The position numbers and the translations under genes are program-made. DNA of 64,000 nucleotides from Bacteroidota bacterium (GTDB lineage: Bacteria; Bacteroidota; Bacteroidia; AKYH767-A; 2013-40CM-41-45): NCBI GenBank assembly GCA_003389385.1, contig QQVM01000021.1, positions 188,937 to 252,936 on the forward strand, read 5' to 3'. Numbering within the stretch: position 1 is the first letter of the stretch; each line of letters begins with the position of its first letter. Shown here piece after piece: positions 1 through 8,764 of this stretch. Under the pieces are notes generated by a model. The model had not been told where the DNA came from. It made no database searches and saw only the letters and a program-made list of their open reading frames with translations.

Positions 1-1
1 T

Positions 2-472
2 TTTTCCTACATCAACCTGAATGTTTCGGATGAATTGCGGCTTGGTCTCAGCGGCTCAATCCGTTATTCGATTTCTGCTGCAGGGTTTTTGAATAAAAAG
101 GACATCTACTTTATGGATTATCATCACTTCAATGGGAACAAAACATGGTTTTCAAAGTTGCGTCTGACGGATTTCAGAGGGCTTGATTATTATACCTACA
201 GCACAACTTCTGATCTTGTAGAAATACACGGAGAGTATAATCTGGGTGGATTGCTTCTTAATAAAATACCTTTTATCAGAAGGTTTAAACTGAATGAAGT
301 GGCAGGCATACACTTCTTTAATATTAGAGAAGGTGTAAGCGTAACGGAGTTGAACATCGGGCTGGAGAAGTTCGGATTTGCCAGAGTTGAATTGCATGCG
401 CCTTTGGAGAATGGTAAGTTGGGCAGTATCGGATTTACAGCAGGAATTAAAAGAAGCATAGGCTTTCAGTGA
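2..472 (+). CDS. DUF5686 family outer-membrane protein, C-terminal end (partial)
   Basis: The frame is open from base 2, so the start lies before the window and only the last 156 residues are present. The visible part has alternating hydrophobic and polar strands. It carries the characteristic tail of DUF5686 proteins: HHFNGN, then DYYTYST, then LLLNKIPFIRRFKLNEV, closing with short beta-hairpin strands and a terminal aromatic region ending in GFQ. In Bacteroidota these proteins usually start with a carboxypeptidase-regulatory-like domain and continue as an outer-membrane beta-barrel of unknown role. The family call rests on recognised motifs in the C-terminal part only. The following gene begins about 40 bases later on the same strand but may have its own promoter. 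Confidence 0.75.
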   Translation, partial: FSYINLNVSDELRLGLSGSIRYSISAAGFLNKKDIYFMDYHHFNGNKTWFSKLRLTDFRGLDYYTYSTTSDLVEIHGEYNLGGLLLNKIPFIRRFKLNEVAGIHFFNIREGVSVTELNIGLEKFGFARVELHAPLENGKLGSIGFTAGIKRSIGFQ

Positions 473-482
473 TAAATTCTCT

Positions 483-490
483 TATTTTTG
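483..490 (+). promoter_or_regulatory. possible -7 box (TATTTTTG)
   Basis: Exact match to the Bacteroidetes -7 consensus TAnnTTTG, 24 bases before the ATG of the YkgJ-like gene. No convincing TTTG -33 element lies at the usual distance, so this is a motif match only. Confidence 0.3.
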
Positions 491-514
491 CAGTCCTTGA
501 ACAAACAGAAGCAG

Positions 515-1078
515 ATGACAAAATCAGGAAAGCGTGCCATACCTAAGCCAATAGAGTATCTTAAAAAGACATACAGGAAAAAAGGGAAAAAATTAACGAC
601 GTTCTTACGCGGATTGATGATTAGAAAAGTCCGTGGACTTGATTCACTGTCAAAGGAACTTCATAAGCAGGCGTTTGAAAGAATTGATTGTCTCAAGTGT
701 GCAAATTGTTGTACCAAGATGTCGCCAACTTACAGCAAGACAGATATTAAAAGGATATCAAAACACCTGGGAATGACTTATGATGAGTATTTTGATAAAT
801 ACTGCTACAAAGACGAGAGCGGTGATATCATGAACAAGAAAACTCCGTGTCAGTTCCTCCTGAAAAACAATAAGTGCGGAATCTATGAAGTAAGGCCGAG
901 TGATTGTAAAAATTTTCCTCACACCCAGTACAATGACTTCAAGCTCTACATCACAAGCACTCATAAGCAAAATATAGAGTATTGCCCGATTACTCTTGAT
1001 ATTGTTGAGCGCATGCATGAAATTGTGATTGAAAAGGGAAAGAAGAGCCTTTCCGCCAAAGATGCCAGAGAAGATTGA
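515..1078 (+). CDS. YkgJ family cysteine cluster protein
   Basis: 187 residues. The start is set at the ATG at 515; the frame is open to an earlier TTG at 488, but ATG is the usual start here. The N-terminal 55 residues are very basic (RKKGKKL, LMIRKVRG). The diagnostic cluster is C59-x2-C62-x2-C65-C66, followed by C112 in TPCQFL, C121 in KCGIYEVRP and C131 in DCKNFP. This is the pattern of the YkgJ/UPF0153 family, which is presumed to bind zinc or an iron-sulfur cluster; the biochemical role is not established. It is a stand-alone gene with about 170 bases before the next one. The family call is secure; the function is unknown. Confidence 0.85.
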   Translation: MTKSGKRAIPKPIEYLKKTYRKKGKKLTTFLRGLMIRKVRGLDSLSKELHKQAFERIDCLKCANCCTKMSPTYSKTDIKRISKHLGMTYDEYFDKYCYKDESGDIMNKKTPCQFLLKNNKCGIYEVRPSDCKNFPHTQYNDFKLYITSTHKQNIEYCPITLDIVERMHEIVIEKGKKSLSAKDARED

Positions 1079-1248
1079 ATTATGTGATTGGTTTTGGTTC
1101 AGTTCTTTCGATAAAGTTCATATTTCTCGTTTTATAGCTGATTTCAGGCTACTTATTTAACATGTACCGGTGAAAATATTGTGATTCAAGTGAATCCGGA
1201 GTAAGGCAATATCGTATACTTTTCAGGTATTCATTTAAAGAAAAGGAA

Positions 1249-1677
1249 ATGACAAAAAGCATCATAGTACTTGCTTGTGTTTTTCTTTCGCTGCAGTCAA
1301 AGGCACAGGAAAGTGAAAGAGAAAAGGAAGTAAAAGCCGGATTCGGTGTAAGCATCGTTCAGGTTCCTCCGCAGTTTCCGGGAGGGAACGACAGTCTGCA
1401 CAGTTTCCTGAATTCAAACCTCAGTTATCCGCCAGATGCGAAGTTAAAACGGATTCAGGGCAAAGTGTACATAGGATTTCTTGTTGATAAGAAAGGCCGC
1501 ATTAAGGATATCAAGCTGCTGAATGGTGTACATGAATTGCTTGATAACGAAGCATTACGGGTTGTTAAGTTGATGCCATCCTGGACACCGGGTACAGCTG
1601 GAGGAAGTAAAGTCGATGTTCAATATATATTGCCTGTTGATTTTATTTTACCGAAAGAAGAAGAACGACAAGAATAA
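1249..1677 (+). CDS. Soluble periplasmic TonB C-terminal domain protein
   Basis: 142 residues starting at an ATG preceded by AAAAGGAA. A signal peptide covers about residues 1-19 with a likely cleavage after SKAQ. The rest is one TonB_C domain: FPGG...FLNSNLSYPPDA, then GKVYIGFLVDKKGRI and the strand YILPVDFIL near the end. The YPxxA and G-V-x-x-x-F-x-V-x-x-x-G-x-I patterns are typical of the domain. Unlike a classical TonB there is no retained membrane anchor and no proline-rich spacer, so it cannot transmit ExbBD energy in the usual way. Bacteroidota have many such free TonB_C domains and their role is unclear. A strong terminator follows directly. Confidence 0.8.
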   Translation: MTKSIIVLACVFLSLQSKAQESEREKEVKAGFGVSIVQVPPQFPGGNDSLHSFLNSNLSYPPDAKLKRIQGKVYIGFLVDKKGRIKDIKLLNGVHELLDNEALRVVKLMPSWTPGTAGGSKVDVQYILPVDFILPKEEERQE

Positions 1678-1680
1678 GTA

Positions 1681-1712
1681 AAAAAAATGCCGGCTATGAC
1701 CGGCATTTTTTT
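1681..1712. terminator. Bidirectional rho-independent terminator
   Basis: A stem of AATGCCGG pairs with CCGGCATT around loop CTATGA, flanked by an A run on the left and a T run on the right. It can end the TonB-C gene (+) and the convergent M43 protease gene (-). Confidence 0.85.
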
Positions 1713-1727
1713 ATTCATTCACTCAGT

Positions 1728-3947
1728 TCAGTTTAAAACAATTTTCTTCTGAATCCTAATTTCACCGCTTCTCAACTCCACAAAATAAATTCCGCGGTTC
1801 ATTTTGTGAAGGTCAAGGCTGAATTTATTTGATCCTTCAATTAAAGTGACGTCCTGACTTAAAGTTACTCGTCCGGTTATATCAATCATGCGCAGGATAG
1901 CGTTGCCACTTAAGGTTGAATTGACAGCGATGCTTGAGAACTCTCGGGCTGGATTAGGGAAAATCTCCATTTCGTTCAACGGAACTGAAACTGGCATTTC
2001 AGAAGCGATATCCTGAATTGTCCTGAATGCGGTGCTGCCTGTAGATACCCGAAGTGTGTAGCAACTTGTTGAACTGTAGGCTCCGTTATATCCGTAAACT
2101 CTTACATAGTAGGTTGCTGCTGTGCTAGTGTTTCTAATGATTGTTTCGCTGGTCGTGCCTCCATTTTGAGAAATTGCCAGTTGAGACAGCGAAGAATTAT
2201 ATAACCTGATGTCATAATCTTTAGGAAGATTAGTGAGTGTTATTCTGATATTGGTATTAGGAGATGCGGTTGTAAACTTAAACCAGTCATTATCCGTGCT
2301 TGACGAAATCAAGGCGATGATGTCTGTATTCACTGCTATGGTTTTAGCTGCAGATGAAGAGTTATTTGATTCGTATACATCCGTGCATGTTGTCGATGCG
2401 AGTGTGGTAAAAGTAATCGCAGAACTATAAGAGCCATTTACTCCGCTGCAAACTGCCTGCACTTGCCACTGATAAACAGTGGTTGCAGTGAGCCCGGTGA
2501 GTGATCTGGAATTTGTGGTTGAAGTCACGCTTGTCCAGGTTGATGTTCCGTTCACTCTGTACTGGATATTATAACTGCTTGCACCGCTGACAGCTGTCCA
2601 TGATAATGCGGCAGAAGAACTGGTGATGCTGCCGGCACTTAACCCCCCAGCTGTTCCGCAGCTGACTGTCGAGGTAGTGGTAAACAATGAAGAAGCGGTG
2701 TATGTGCTATTTGAAGATGAGCAGTTGGACCTGACTTGCCATTCATAAGTAGTTGCTGCAGAAAGTCCGCTGATGGTGATGGAAGTTGAGGAAGAACTAG
2801 CTGCCATCCAAACGCTGCTTCCGTTAATTCTGTATTGCACGGAATATGAAAGGGCTCCTGCTGCTGCGCTCCATGATAAGAAGGCCGAAGAAGTTGTTAT
2901 GTTTCCGGATGAAAGACCTGCTGGTATCGCACAGTTAGTGCCTGAAGGGGGAGTGCATCCCAGGGAATTCAGCAGGGAAGCTTTGCTGCCTCCGGTTCCG
3001 AATAGGGCGTTCATCCTGGTACTCTGACCGTTTGTGAACATGTTCATGCATCTGTCATCTGTATAATCCATGTAATTCATGAACATGACTCCTGGAGAAG
3101 AGGAGCTACACCCGTCTGTCCTTGGGAAAGCCGGACAGCCATAATTTTCTCCGGCCTGATTTGGAGTATCAGAAACATTATCGCTGCCGGAGCAGGAAGT
3201 GCCGTCGTCTCCCCAAATGTGATAGAGATTTAGCCAGTGACCTACTTCATGTGTTCCTGTTCGACCAAGATTGTAAGGGCTCGCAGTGCCTGGCTTTGCG
3301 ACGCTACCCACAGTTGAATAGAGGAGTACGACACCATCTGTTGCGCTTGAGCCGCCGGGGAATTGCGCGTAACCCAGAACTCCGCCGCTGAGGTTGCAAA
3401 CCCAAATATTCAGGTAGGAAGAGGATGGCCATGCATTCAGTCCGCCGTTAGCATAATATTTAACATTGTTATTGGTAGAGAAAGATGTAACAGATGTTTG
3501 CCTGCGTTCAATTCCCGTTGTAGCGTTTCCGTTTGGATCTCTTTGGGCCAGGCAAAATTGAATTCCGGTGTTAGCTGAAATTCCCTGCCATGCGCTTGGG
3601 GTGTTAGTCCTGTCTGCATTCAGGCGGGCGAAGTCCAAATTCAATTGATCGAGTTGTGCGATCAACTGAGCATCTGAAATGTTCTGCGCAGATGTGTTGT
3701 AAACCAGGTGGAACACAACTGGAATTGTGATTACAGAAGCAGTTCTGTTCTGCGAATTATTTCCAGCCTGCTGGTAAATTGTTGTATGTTGTTCAATTTG
3801 CTGCATCCGGCTTTCGAGACCAGGATCATCCATTTTCATTTGCTCAAGCACTTCCATAGTGCCACATTTTCTCTGGATGTTACCAGCTGATACCGATAAT
3901 ATAGAGCTAAGCAGGGTTATGCCCAGTATTAGGAGAATTTTCTTCAT
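1728..3947 (-). CDS. Secreted M43 (pappalysin/cytophagalysin) zinc metalloprotease, T9SS type A
   Basis: 739 residues. A signal peptide spans residues 1-21 (hydrophobic LLILGITLLSSIL, cleavage near VSA-G). The protease domain covers about 60-335. The zinc motif HEVGHWLNLYH lies near residue 233 (HExxHxxxxxH) and the Met-turn is in FMNYMDY; GIQFCLAQRDPNG and VSDTPNQ are further family signatures. Two fibronectin type III domains follow (about 340-430 and 435-520, each with YxVQYR/NIQYR and TYEWQV-type strands). Next is a pre-peptidase C-terminal domain (about 525-645, YESNNSS to YVRVYG). The last 75 residues are a type A T9SS sorting domain (EIFPNPA, GIYFVEL, KKIVLN). It is likely an extracellular or cell-surface endopeptidase. 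The gene stands alone and converges on the TonB-C gene. Confidence 0.92.
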   Translation of the reverse strand: MKKILLILGITLLSSILSVSAGNIQRKCGTMEVLEQMKMDDPGLESRMQQIEQHTTIYQQAGNNSQNRTASVITIPVVFHLVYNTSAQNISDAQLIAQLDQLNLDFARLNADRTNTPSAWQGISANTGIQFCLAQRDPNGNATTGIERRQTSVTSFSTNNNVKYYANGGLNAWPSSSYLNIWVCNLSGGVLGYAQFPGGSSATDGVVLLYSTVGSVAKPGTASPYNLGRTGTHEVGHWLNLYHIWGDDGTSCSGSDNVSDTPNQAGENYGCPAFPRTDGCSSSSPGVMFMNYMDYTDDRCMNMFTNGQSTRMNALFGTGGSKASLLNSLGCTPPSGTNCAIPAGLSSGNITTSSAFLSWSAAAGALSYSVQYRINGSSVWMAASSSSTSITISGLSAATTYEWQVRSNCSSSNSTYTASSLFTTTSTVSCGTAGGLSAGSITSSSAALSWTAVSGASSYNIQYRVNGTSTWTSVTSTTNSRSLTGLTATTVYQWQVQAVCSGVNGSYSSAITFTTLASTTCTDVYESNNSSSAAKTIAVNTDIIALISSSTDNDWFKFTTASPNTNIRITLTNLPKDYDIRLYNSSLSQLAISQNGGTTSETIIRNTSTAATYYVRVYGYNGAYSSTSCYTLRVSTGSTAFRTIQDIASEMPVSVPLNEMEIFPNPAREFSSIAVNSTLSGNAILRMIDITGRVTLSQDVTLIEGSNKFSLDLHKMNRGIYFVELRSGEIRIQKKIVLN

Positions 3948-4051
3948 GAAATTTTTTACCTCAAGGTATTAGGTGTATAATAGCAAGAATAAGCCTTATT
4001 TAGTCCTCAACATCAAATTGCAATGAAAATTAATCTACAAACTTGGTAAAA

Positions 4052-4747
4052 TCAATTATAAACAAATTTATATCCTACTCCTCTTACAGAGAAAAAGTAC
4101 CGTGGCTCTTTGGGGTCCTTTTCGAAATATTTTCGGAACGCGAGAATAAAATTGTCCACAGTACGGGTAGAAGGGTATATGTCATAACCCCAAACTGTCT
4201 CAAGAATTTGTTCTCTAGACACGACTTCATTTTTTCTTTCTATTAATAGCTTCAATAAAGCTATTTCTTTTTTAGTCAGGCGGGCTTTCTTTCCGTCTTT
4301 CCCGATAATTTCATAGCTAAGGAAATTCACTTCGTTGCCATCAAACTTGAAGGTTTCACTGATTTCCTTCTTTTCATCCTGACTAAGACTGCGTTTGACA
4401 AGTACATTAACTCTCAGTAGAAATTCTTCAAGGTTGAAAGGTTTGGTCATATAATCATCAGCGCCTCGCTTTAGTCCCAGAATCTTGTCTTCGTTTGTGT
4501 TTTTAGCAGATAGAAACAAGATAGGTACCTGGGAATTGTGAATTCGGATAGCTTCACAAACTGAGAATCCATCCATTTCAGGTAACATCACATCAAGTAT
4601 TACCAAATTGAATCTTTCCTGCTTGAATATCTTTACAGCTTCGGTACCTACACCTGAGGTGACTACCTTATAACCTTCCAGTTCCAGATTCAGCTTGATA
4701 GCTTCCTGCAAATGTTCTTCGTCTTCAACTAAAAGAATTCTTATCAT
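4052..4747 (-). CDS. OmpR/PhoB-type response regulator
   Basis: 231 residues. The receiver domain occupies 1-120 with acidic pocket E8-D9, phosphoacceptor D52 (LVILDVMLP), S80 in the switch position (FLSAK) and K102 (TKPFN). The winged-helix DNA-binding domain spans about 130-229, with a typical recognition segment (SREQILETVWGYD, RTVDNFILAFRKYFE) and the terminal wing hairpin RGVGYKFVYN. It acts as a cytoplasmic transcription factor controlled by phosphorylation. No histidine kinase is adjacent: the upstream neighbour is lpdA, which ends in its own terminator. The partner kinase must therefore be encoded elsewhere, or the regulator is driven by another signal. Target genes cannot be deduced from the window. 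Confidence 0.92.
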   Translation of the reverse strand: MIRILLVEDEEHLQEAIKLNLELEGYKVVTSGVGTEAVKIFKQERFNLVILDVMLPEMDGFSVCEAIRIHNSQVPILFLSAKNTNEDKILGLKRGADDYMTKPFNLEEFLLRVNVLVKRSLSQDEKKEISETFKFDGNEVNFLSYEIIGKDGKKARLTKKEIALLKLLIERKNEVVSREQILETVWGYDIYPSTRTVDNFILAFRKYFEKDPKEPRYFFSVRGVGYKFVYN

Positions 4748-4875
4748 GAGGTTTGTGTGATTAACAAATATAAAAAAGCTTCTGTTTTATTCGTAATAAA
4801 ATATACTGAAAAGCTAAGATCTGATGAGCTTTCATTTGTCAGGTTAAAGCAAGAATTTAAATTAGAATTCAGGAG

Positions 4876-4911
4876 AAAAAAAAACCCGGGATAAATTCCC
4901 CGGGGATTTTT
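4876..4911 (-). terminator. Rho-independent terminator of lpdA
   Basis: CCCGGG repeats form a stem (4885-4890 with 4899-4904) around an 8-base AT-rich loop. Read leftward, it is followed by nine consecutive U residues. Confidence 0.8.
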
Positions 4912-4930
4912 CAGAATATTCAATGCCTTA

Positions 4931-6319
4931 TCAGGTATGGATAACTTCTCCGTAAGCATCAGCTACTGCTTCCATCACGGCTTCGCTCATAGTAGGGTGA
5001 GGATGTACTGACTTGATAATCTCATGTCCTGTTGTTTCAAGCTTTTTGGCCACTACAACTTCCGCAATCAGCTCAGTTACGTTAGCGCCGATCATGTGAG
5101 CACCGAGCCATTCGCCGTATTTAGCGTCAAAGATCACCTTTACAAATCCTTCGAAATTTCCTCCGGCTTTTGCTTTTCCTGAAGCGCTGAATGGAAACTT
5201 TCCGACTTTGATTTCATAGCCGGCATCACGTGCAGCTTTTTCTGTCAGGCCTACTGATGATATTTCAGGCTGGCAGTATGTACAGCCCGGAATGTTTTTG
5301 TAATCAATCGGCTCTGCGTGCATTCCGGCGATTTTTTCTACGCAGGTGATGGCTTCATGAGAGGCCACATGCGCAAGAGCGGGAGTGTTAATCACATCAC
5401 CAAAGGCATGATATCCTGGGATATTAGTCTGATACCATTCATTCACTACGATCTTCCCTTTGTCTGTGATGATGCCGACATCTTCCAGGCCAAGATTCTC
5501 AATGTTTGAAGTAATTCCTGCTGCAGAAAGAACAATGTCGCATTCAATAGTCTCTTCACCCTTCTTTGATTTTACTTTTACTTTACATGTTTTTCCTGAA
5601 GTATCTACAGATTCAACAGTGGATTCGAGCATAATCTCAATTCCGCTTTTCTTGAATGAACGGGCGAGTTGCTTGGAGACTTCTTCATCCTCAAGCGGAA
5701 CTATGTTCGGCATGAATTCAACAATGGTAACTTTCGTTCCAAGTGTATGATAGAAGTACGCAAATTCCACACCGATGGCTCCGGAGCCAACTACCACCAT
5801 TGATTTGGGTTGAACAGGAAGAGTCATTGCTTCGCGGTAACCAATCACTCTCTTGCCGTCCTGCTTCAGTCCTGGAAGTTCTCTGGATCTTGCTCCAGTG
5901 GCGATCAGAATATGGTTTGCTTCCAGAATCTGTTTTTTACCGTCTGGAGGATTTACTTCCACCTTCTTTCCGGCCAGAATTTTTCCGTGGCCGTTGATGA
6001 CATCTATTTTATTTTTTTTCATCAGGAACTGCACACCTTTGCTCATGGCATCGGCTACATTTCTTGATCTGGAAATGACGGCAGGAAAGTCTGCTTCAAC
6101 TCCGTTCACTTTCATTCCGTAATCTTGCGCATGCAAGAGATAATCATAAACCTGTGCACTTTTCAGGAGAGCCTTTGTCGGAATACAGCCCCAGTTAAGG
6201 CAAATTCCACCGAGTTCAGCTTTCTCCACTATTGCAGTTTTCATTCCCAGCTGGCTTGCGCGAATAGCTGCAACATATCCTCCGGGTCCGCTTCCAATTA
6301 CAATTATATCGTATTTCAT
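4931..6319 (-). CDS. lpdA: Dihydrolipoyl dehydrogenase (E3)
   Basis: 462 residues, full length for the family. It reoxidises the lipoyl groups of 2-oxo acid dehydrogenase complexes (or of the glycine cleavage system) using FAD and NAD+. The FAD motif GSGPGGYVAA is at residues 9-18. The redox disulfide is C40-x4-C45 in GGICLNWGCIPTK. The NAD motif VVGSGAIGVEFAYF is in the middle and the second FAD motif GYHAFGDV follows. The catalytic base is in HPHPTMSE near residue 441. It is monocistronic, with no E1/E2 genes next to it, so the complex it serves cannot be read from the context. Confidence 0.96.
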   Translation of the reverse strand: MKYDIIVIGSGPGGYVAAIRASQLGMKTAIVEKAELGGICLNWGCIPTKALLKSAQVYDYLLHAQDYGMKVNGVEADFPAVISRSRNVADAMSKGVQFLMKKNKIDVINGHGKILAGKKVEVNPPDGKKQILEANHILIATGARSRELPGLKQDGKRVIGYREAMTLPVQPKSMVVVGSGAIGVEFAYFYHTLGTKVTIVEFMPNIVPLEDEEVSKQLARSFKKSGIEIMLESTVESVDTSGKTCKVKVKSKKGEETIECDIVLSAAGITSNIENLGLEDVGIITDKGKIVVNEWYQTNIPGYHAFGDVINTPALAHVASHEAITCVEKIAGMHAEPIDYKNIPGCTYCQPEISSVGLTEKAARDAGYEIKVGKFPFSASGKAKAGGNFEGFVKVIFDAKYGEWLGAHMIGANVTELIAEVVVAKKLETTGHEIIKSVHPHPTMSEAVMEAVADAYGEVIHT

Positions 6320-6499
6320 ATTGCTAAAATCTAGAGGAAGCGAAGATAAATATACTTTGTGAATTCCGAAGAATAAGAGAATTCTTGCTCGGTTTTGATT
6401 ATTAGTCAGTTAATCATGAAATGCCGGATATTCATTCTCAGGGTTATGATGATTTGTTTGTAATTTTCAGAAGGATATCTGAGCATTTTGGGATATTAC

Positions 6500-8275
6500 A
6501 TGGATATTCGCAGGCTATCTAAGATCAAAAATCCTTCAGACATGCACTACACGCTATCAGCAAATCATCCTAACAGAAATTTGCTTCAGGTTGAAATCCG
6601 CCTGAATGCCGGAGATTTGACAGAACTGATTCTCAGGTTACCTGTCTGGAGACCTGGCCGATATGAACATGGCAATTTTGCAAAGAATGTGCTTAATTTC
6701 AGTGCAAGAGATACGGAAGGAAATTCCCTTATTTATAAAAAGACCGATAAAAGTTCTTGGCAGATTCACTTAAGTGATATTCCAACAGTAGTGATCAGTT
6801 ATTCTTATTATGCCGCGCAGTTCGATGCAGGTGCTTGCTGGGTTGACGAAGACATCATGTACGTCAATCCAATTCATTGTTTGATGTATACAGAGGAAAT
6901 GATGAATGAAAGCTGCACAATTGAACTCAGAATTCCAGCTTCATACAAAGTAGCTACATCGCTTGAACAAAAAGAAAATAATGTGTTTCACGCTGATGAT
7001 TTTCATGAATTGGTCGACAGTCCTTTTATCGCTGCTGAAAATCTGCAACATCAGAACTATCAGGTTCAGGGCAGCACATTCCATATTTGGGTTTATGGCG
7101 AATGCAATCCAGACTGGCAAAGAATTCTGAACGATTTTAGCTCGTTTACAAAAGTTCAGATCGAACTTTTCGGCAGCATTCCGGTCAGTGATTTTCATTT
7201 TCTGGTTTTGCTCGCTCCGTATAAACTTTATCATGGTGTTGAACATCTTGCATCTACCGTGCTGGCTCTTGGGCCCGGCAGCCGCTTAATGGATGATGAG
7301 TTGTACAACGATTTCACAGGCGTGGCTTCACATGAGCTTTTCCATGTATGGAATGTCAAATCTATCCGCCCGACGGAAATGTTACCTTACAAGTATCATT
7401 CTGAGAATTATTCACGTCTTGGTTATGTATATGAGGGAGTTACTACATACTATGGTGATTTGATCCTCGCGCGTTGCGGTGTTTATTCCTCTGAACAGTT
7501 TTTCAAAGAAATCAATGTACGCCTGCAAAAGCATTTTCATAACTACGGAAGATTCAACTTATCTGTGGCTGACTCATCCTTTGATACCTGGCTTGACGGA
7601 TATGTACCGGGTGTGCCAGACAGGAAAACATCCATTTATGATGAAGGGTGCATTTGTGCGCTGATGGTTGACCTGCTTATCAGAAAAAAATCAGGAGGAA
7701 AAAACTCTCTTGATGATGTGATGAAATCGCTATATACTGATTTCGCAAAACAGAATATTGGATACAGCGAGCATGATTTCATGGAACTTGTAAGTCAGGC
7801 CTCTGGTTCAAGTATGGTTGATTTTTTCATGGATTACGTTTACGGTACAAACGACTACGAGGGATTGCTTTCTCAGACTCTTTCTTATGCAGGTTGTAAA
7901 TTGCATAAGTCTTCCTCTGTACGAAAATCTGAAAGTCAATTTGGCTTTAAATACAACGTAACAGGAGGGAGACCAAAAATAAGTTCAGTAGCGCCCGGTT
8001 CTCCGGCTGATATGGCAGGACTTTCAAAAGATGATGAAATTGTTGCTCTGAATGAAATTGCCGTAGATGGAAATCTCGAAGAACTCGTTCAGCAATTCAT
8101 TGGCGAAAAGATAGCACTCACAACGATTAGTCCTATGAAAAAACTGAAAGATCGCCTCTTGATACCCGGAAAGACAGATTATTTCCCTGTGTATTCAATC
8201 AGGAAGCAGGAAAAAGCGGATCCGGATGAGCAACGATTTTTCAAATCCTGGTTAAATCAGGATTTTTATTCTTGA
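6500..8275 (+). CDS. M61 family (glycyl aminopeptidase-like) peptidase with PDZ domain
   Basis: About 591 residues from the ATG at 6500. Another ATG at 6542 (MHYTLS) begins where family homology normally starts and is a real alternative. The N-terminal half is the beta-rich M61 domain (WRPGRYEHGNFAKNV). The catalytic motif HELFHVWNVKSIRP is near residue 277 (HExxH), with the downstream glutamate in YVYEGVTTYYGDL. A C-terminal PDZ domain lies at about 490-550 (SPADMAGLSKDDEIVALN). There is no signal peptide, so it is predicted cytoplasmic. M61 enzymes are zinc aminopeptidases with preference for N-terminal Gly/Ala in the characterised member; the substrate here is unknown. It converges on ridA with about 27 bases between the stops. 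Confidence 0.9.
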   Translation: MDIRRLSKIKNPSDMHYTLSANHPNRNLLQVEIRLNAGDLTELILRLPVWRPGRYEHGNFAKNVLNFSARDTEGNSLIYKKTDKSSWQIHLSDIPTVVISYSYYAAQFDAGACWVDEDIMYVNPIHCLMYTEEMMNESCTIELRIPASYKVATSLEQKENNVFHADDFHELVDSPFIAAENLQHQNYQVQGSTFHIWVYGECNPDWQRILNDFSSFTKVQIELFGSIPVSDFHFLVLLAPYKLYHGVEHLASTVLALGPGSRLMDDELYNDFTGVASHELFHVWNVKSIRPTEMLPYKYHSENYSRLGYVYEGVTTYYGDLILARCGVYSSEQFFKEINVRLQKHFHNYGRFNLSVADSSFDTWLDGYVPGVPDRKTSIYDEGCICALMVDLLIRKKSGGKNSLDDVMKSLYTDFAKQNIGYSEHDFMELVSQASGSSMVDFFMDYVYGTNDYEGLLSQTLSYAGCKLHKSSSVRKSESQFGFKYNVTGGRPKISSVAPGSPADMAGLSKDDEIVALNEIAVDGNLEELVQQFIGEKIALTTISPMKKLKDRLLIPGKTDYFPVYSIRKQEKADPDEQRFFKSWLNQDFYS

Positions 8276-8302
8276 AAAATCGAGTCAAATATTCTGTTTG
8301 AA

Positions 8303-8686
8303 TCAGGGTTGTTTTCCTGCGATTACCGAAATCTCCACGTTCACATCTTTGGGAAGCTTGGAGACCTGGACAGTCTCCCGTGCAGGCGGATCACTTTTGA
8401 AATATTCAGCGTAAACTTCATTGACAGTGGAAAAGTCGTTCATGTCTTTCAAAAAGATTGAAGACTTAATCACATTTGAAAAATCCATTCCCGCTTCATG
8501 AAGAATTGCCCTGATGTTTTCCATCACCTGATTTGTCTCTCGTATGATGTTGATAGTTACAAGTTCACCGTTCTTCGGGTTGATGGCAATCTGACCTGAA
8601 ACAAAAATGATATTGCCAAATGACACGGCCTGGCTATATGGGCCTATTGGTGCAGGAGCTGACTCTGATCGAATGATTTTTTTCAT
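8303..8686 (-). CDS. ridA: RidA family enamine/imine deaminase
   Basis: 127 residues, the normal family length. Signatures are GPYSQAV (residues 15-21), the G31-Q-I turn, and the substrate-carboxylate-binding arginine R103 in PPARETVQV with E119 in NVEISVIA. RidA hydrolyses reactive 2-aminoacrylate and related enamines released by PLP enzymes such as threonine/serine dehydratases. Its position one gene away from the threonine operon is compatible with that role, but it is on the opposite strand and not co-transcribed. The motifs needed for deaminase activity are intact. Confidence 0.93.
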   Translation of the reverse strand: MKKIIRSESAPAPIGPYSQAVSFGNIIFVSGQIAINPKNGELVTINIIRETNQVMENIRAILHEAGMDFSNVIKSSIFLKDMNDFSTVNEVYAEYFKSDPPARETVQVSKLPKDVNVEISVIAGKQP

Positions 8687-8764
8687 ATAACTTTGACCGA
8701 ATAATATTCAAATCAACGAACAAATTGTCAATCCTGCAATTTCGTTCTCTTGGATCTGCAGAAG

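Noticed and set aside
4744..4959. 71-residue minus-strand frame between the response regulator and lpdA
   Set aside because: It overlaps the lpdA C terminus and spans the terminator hairpin; no start context and no recognisable domain.
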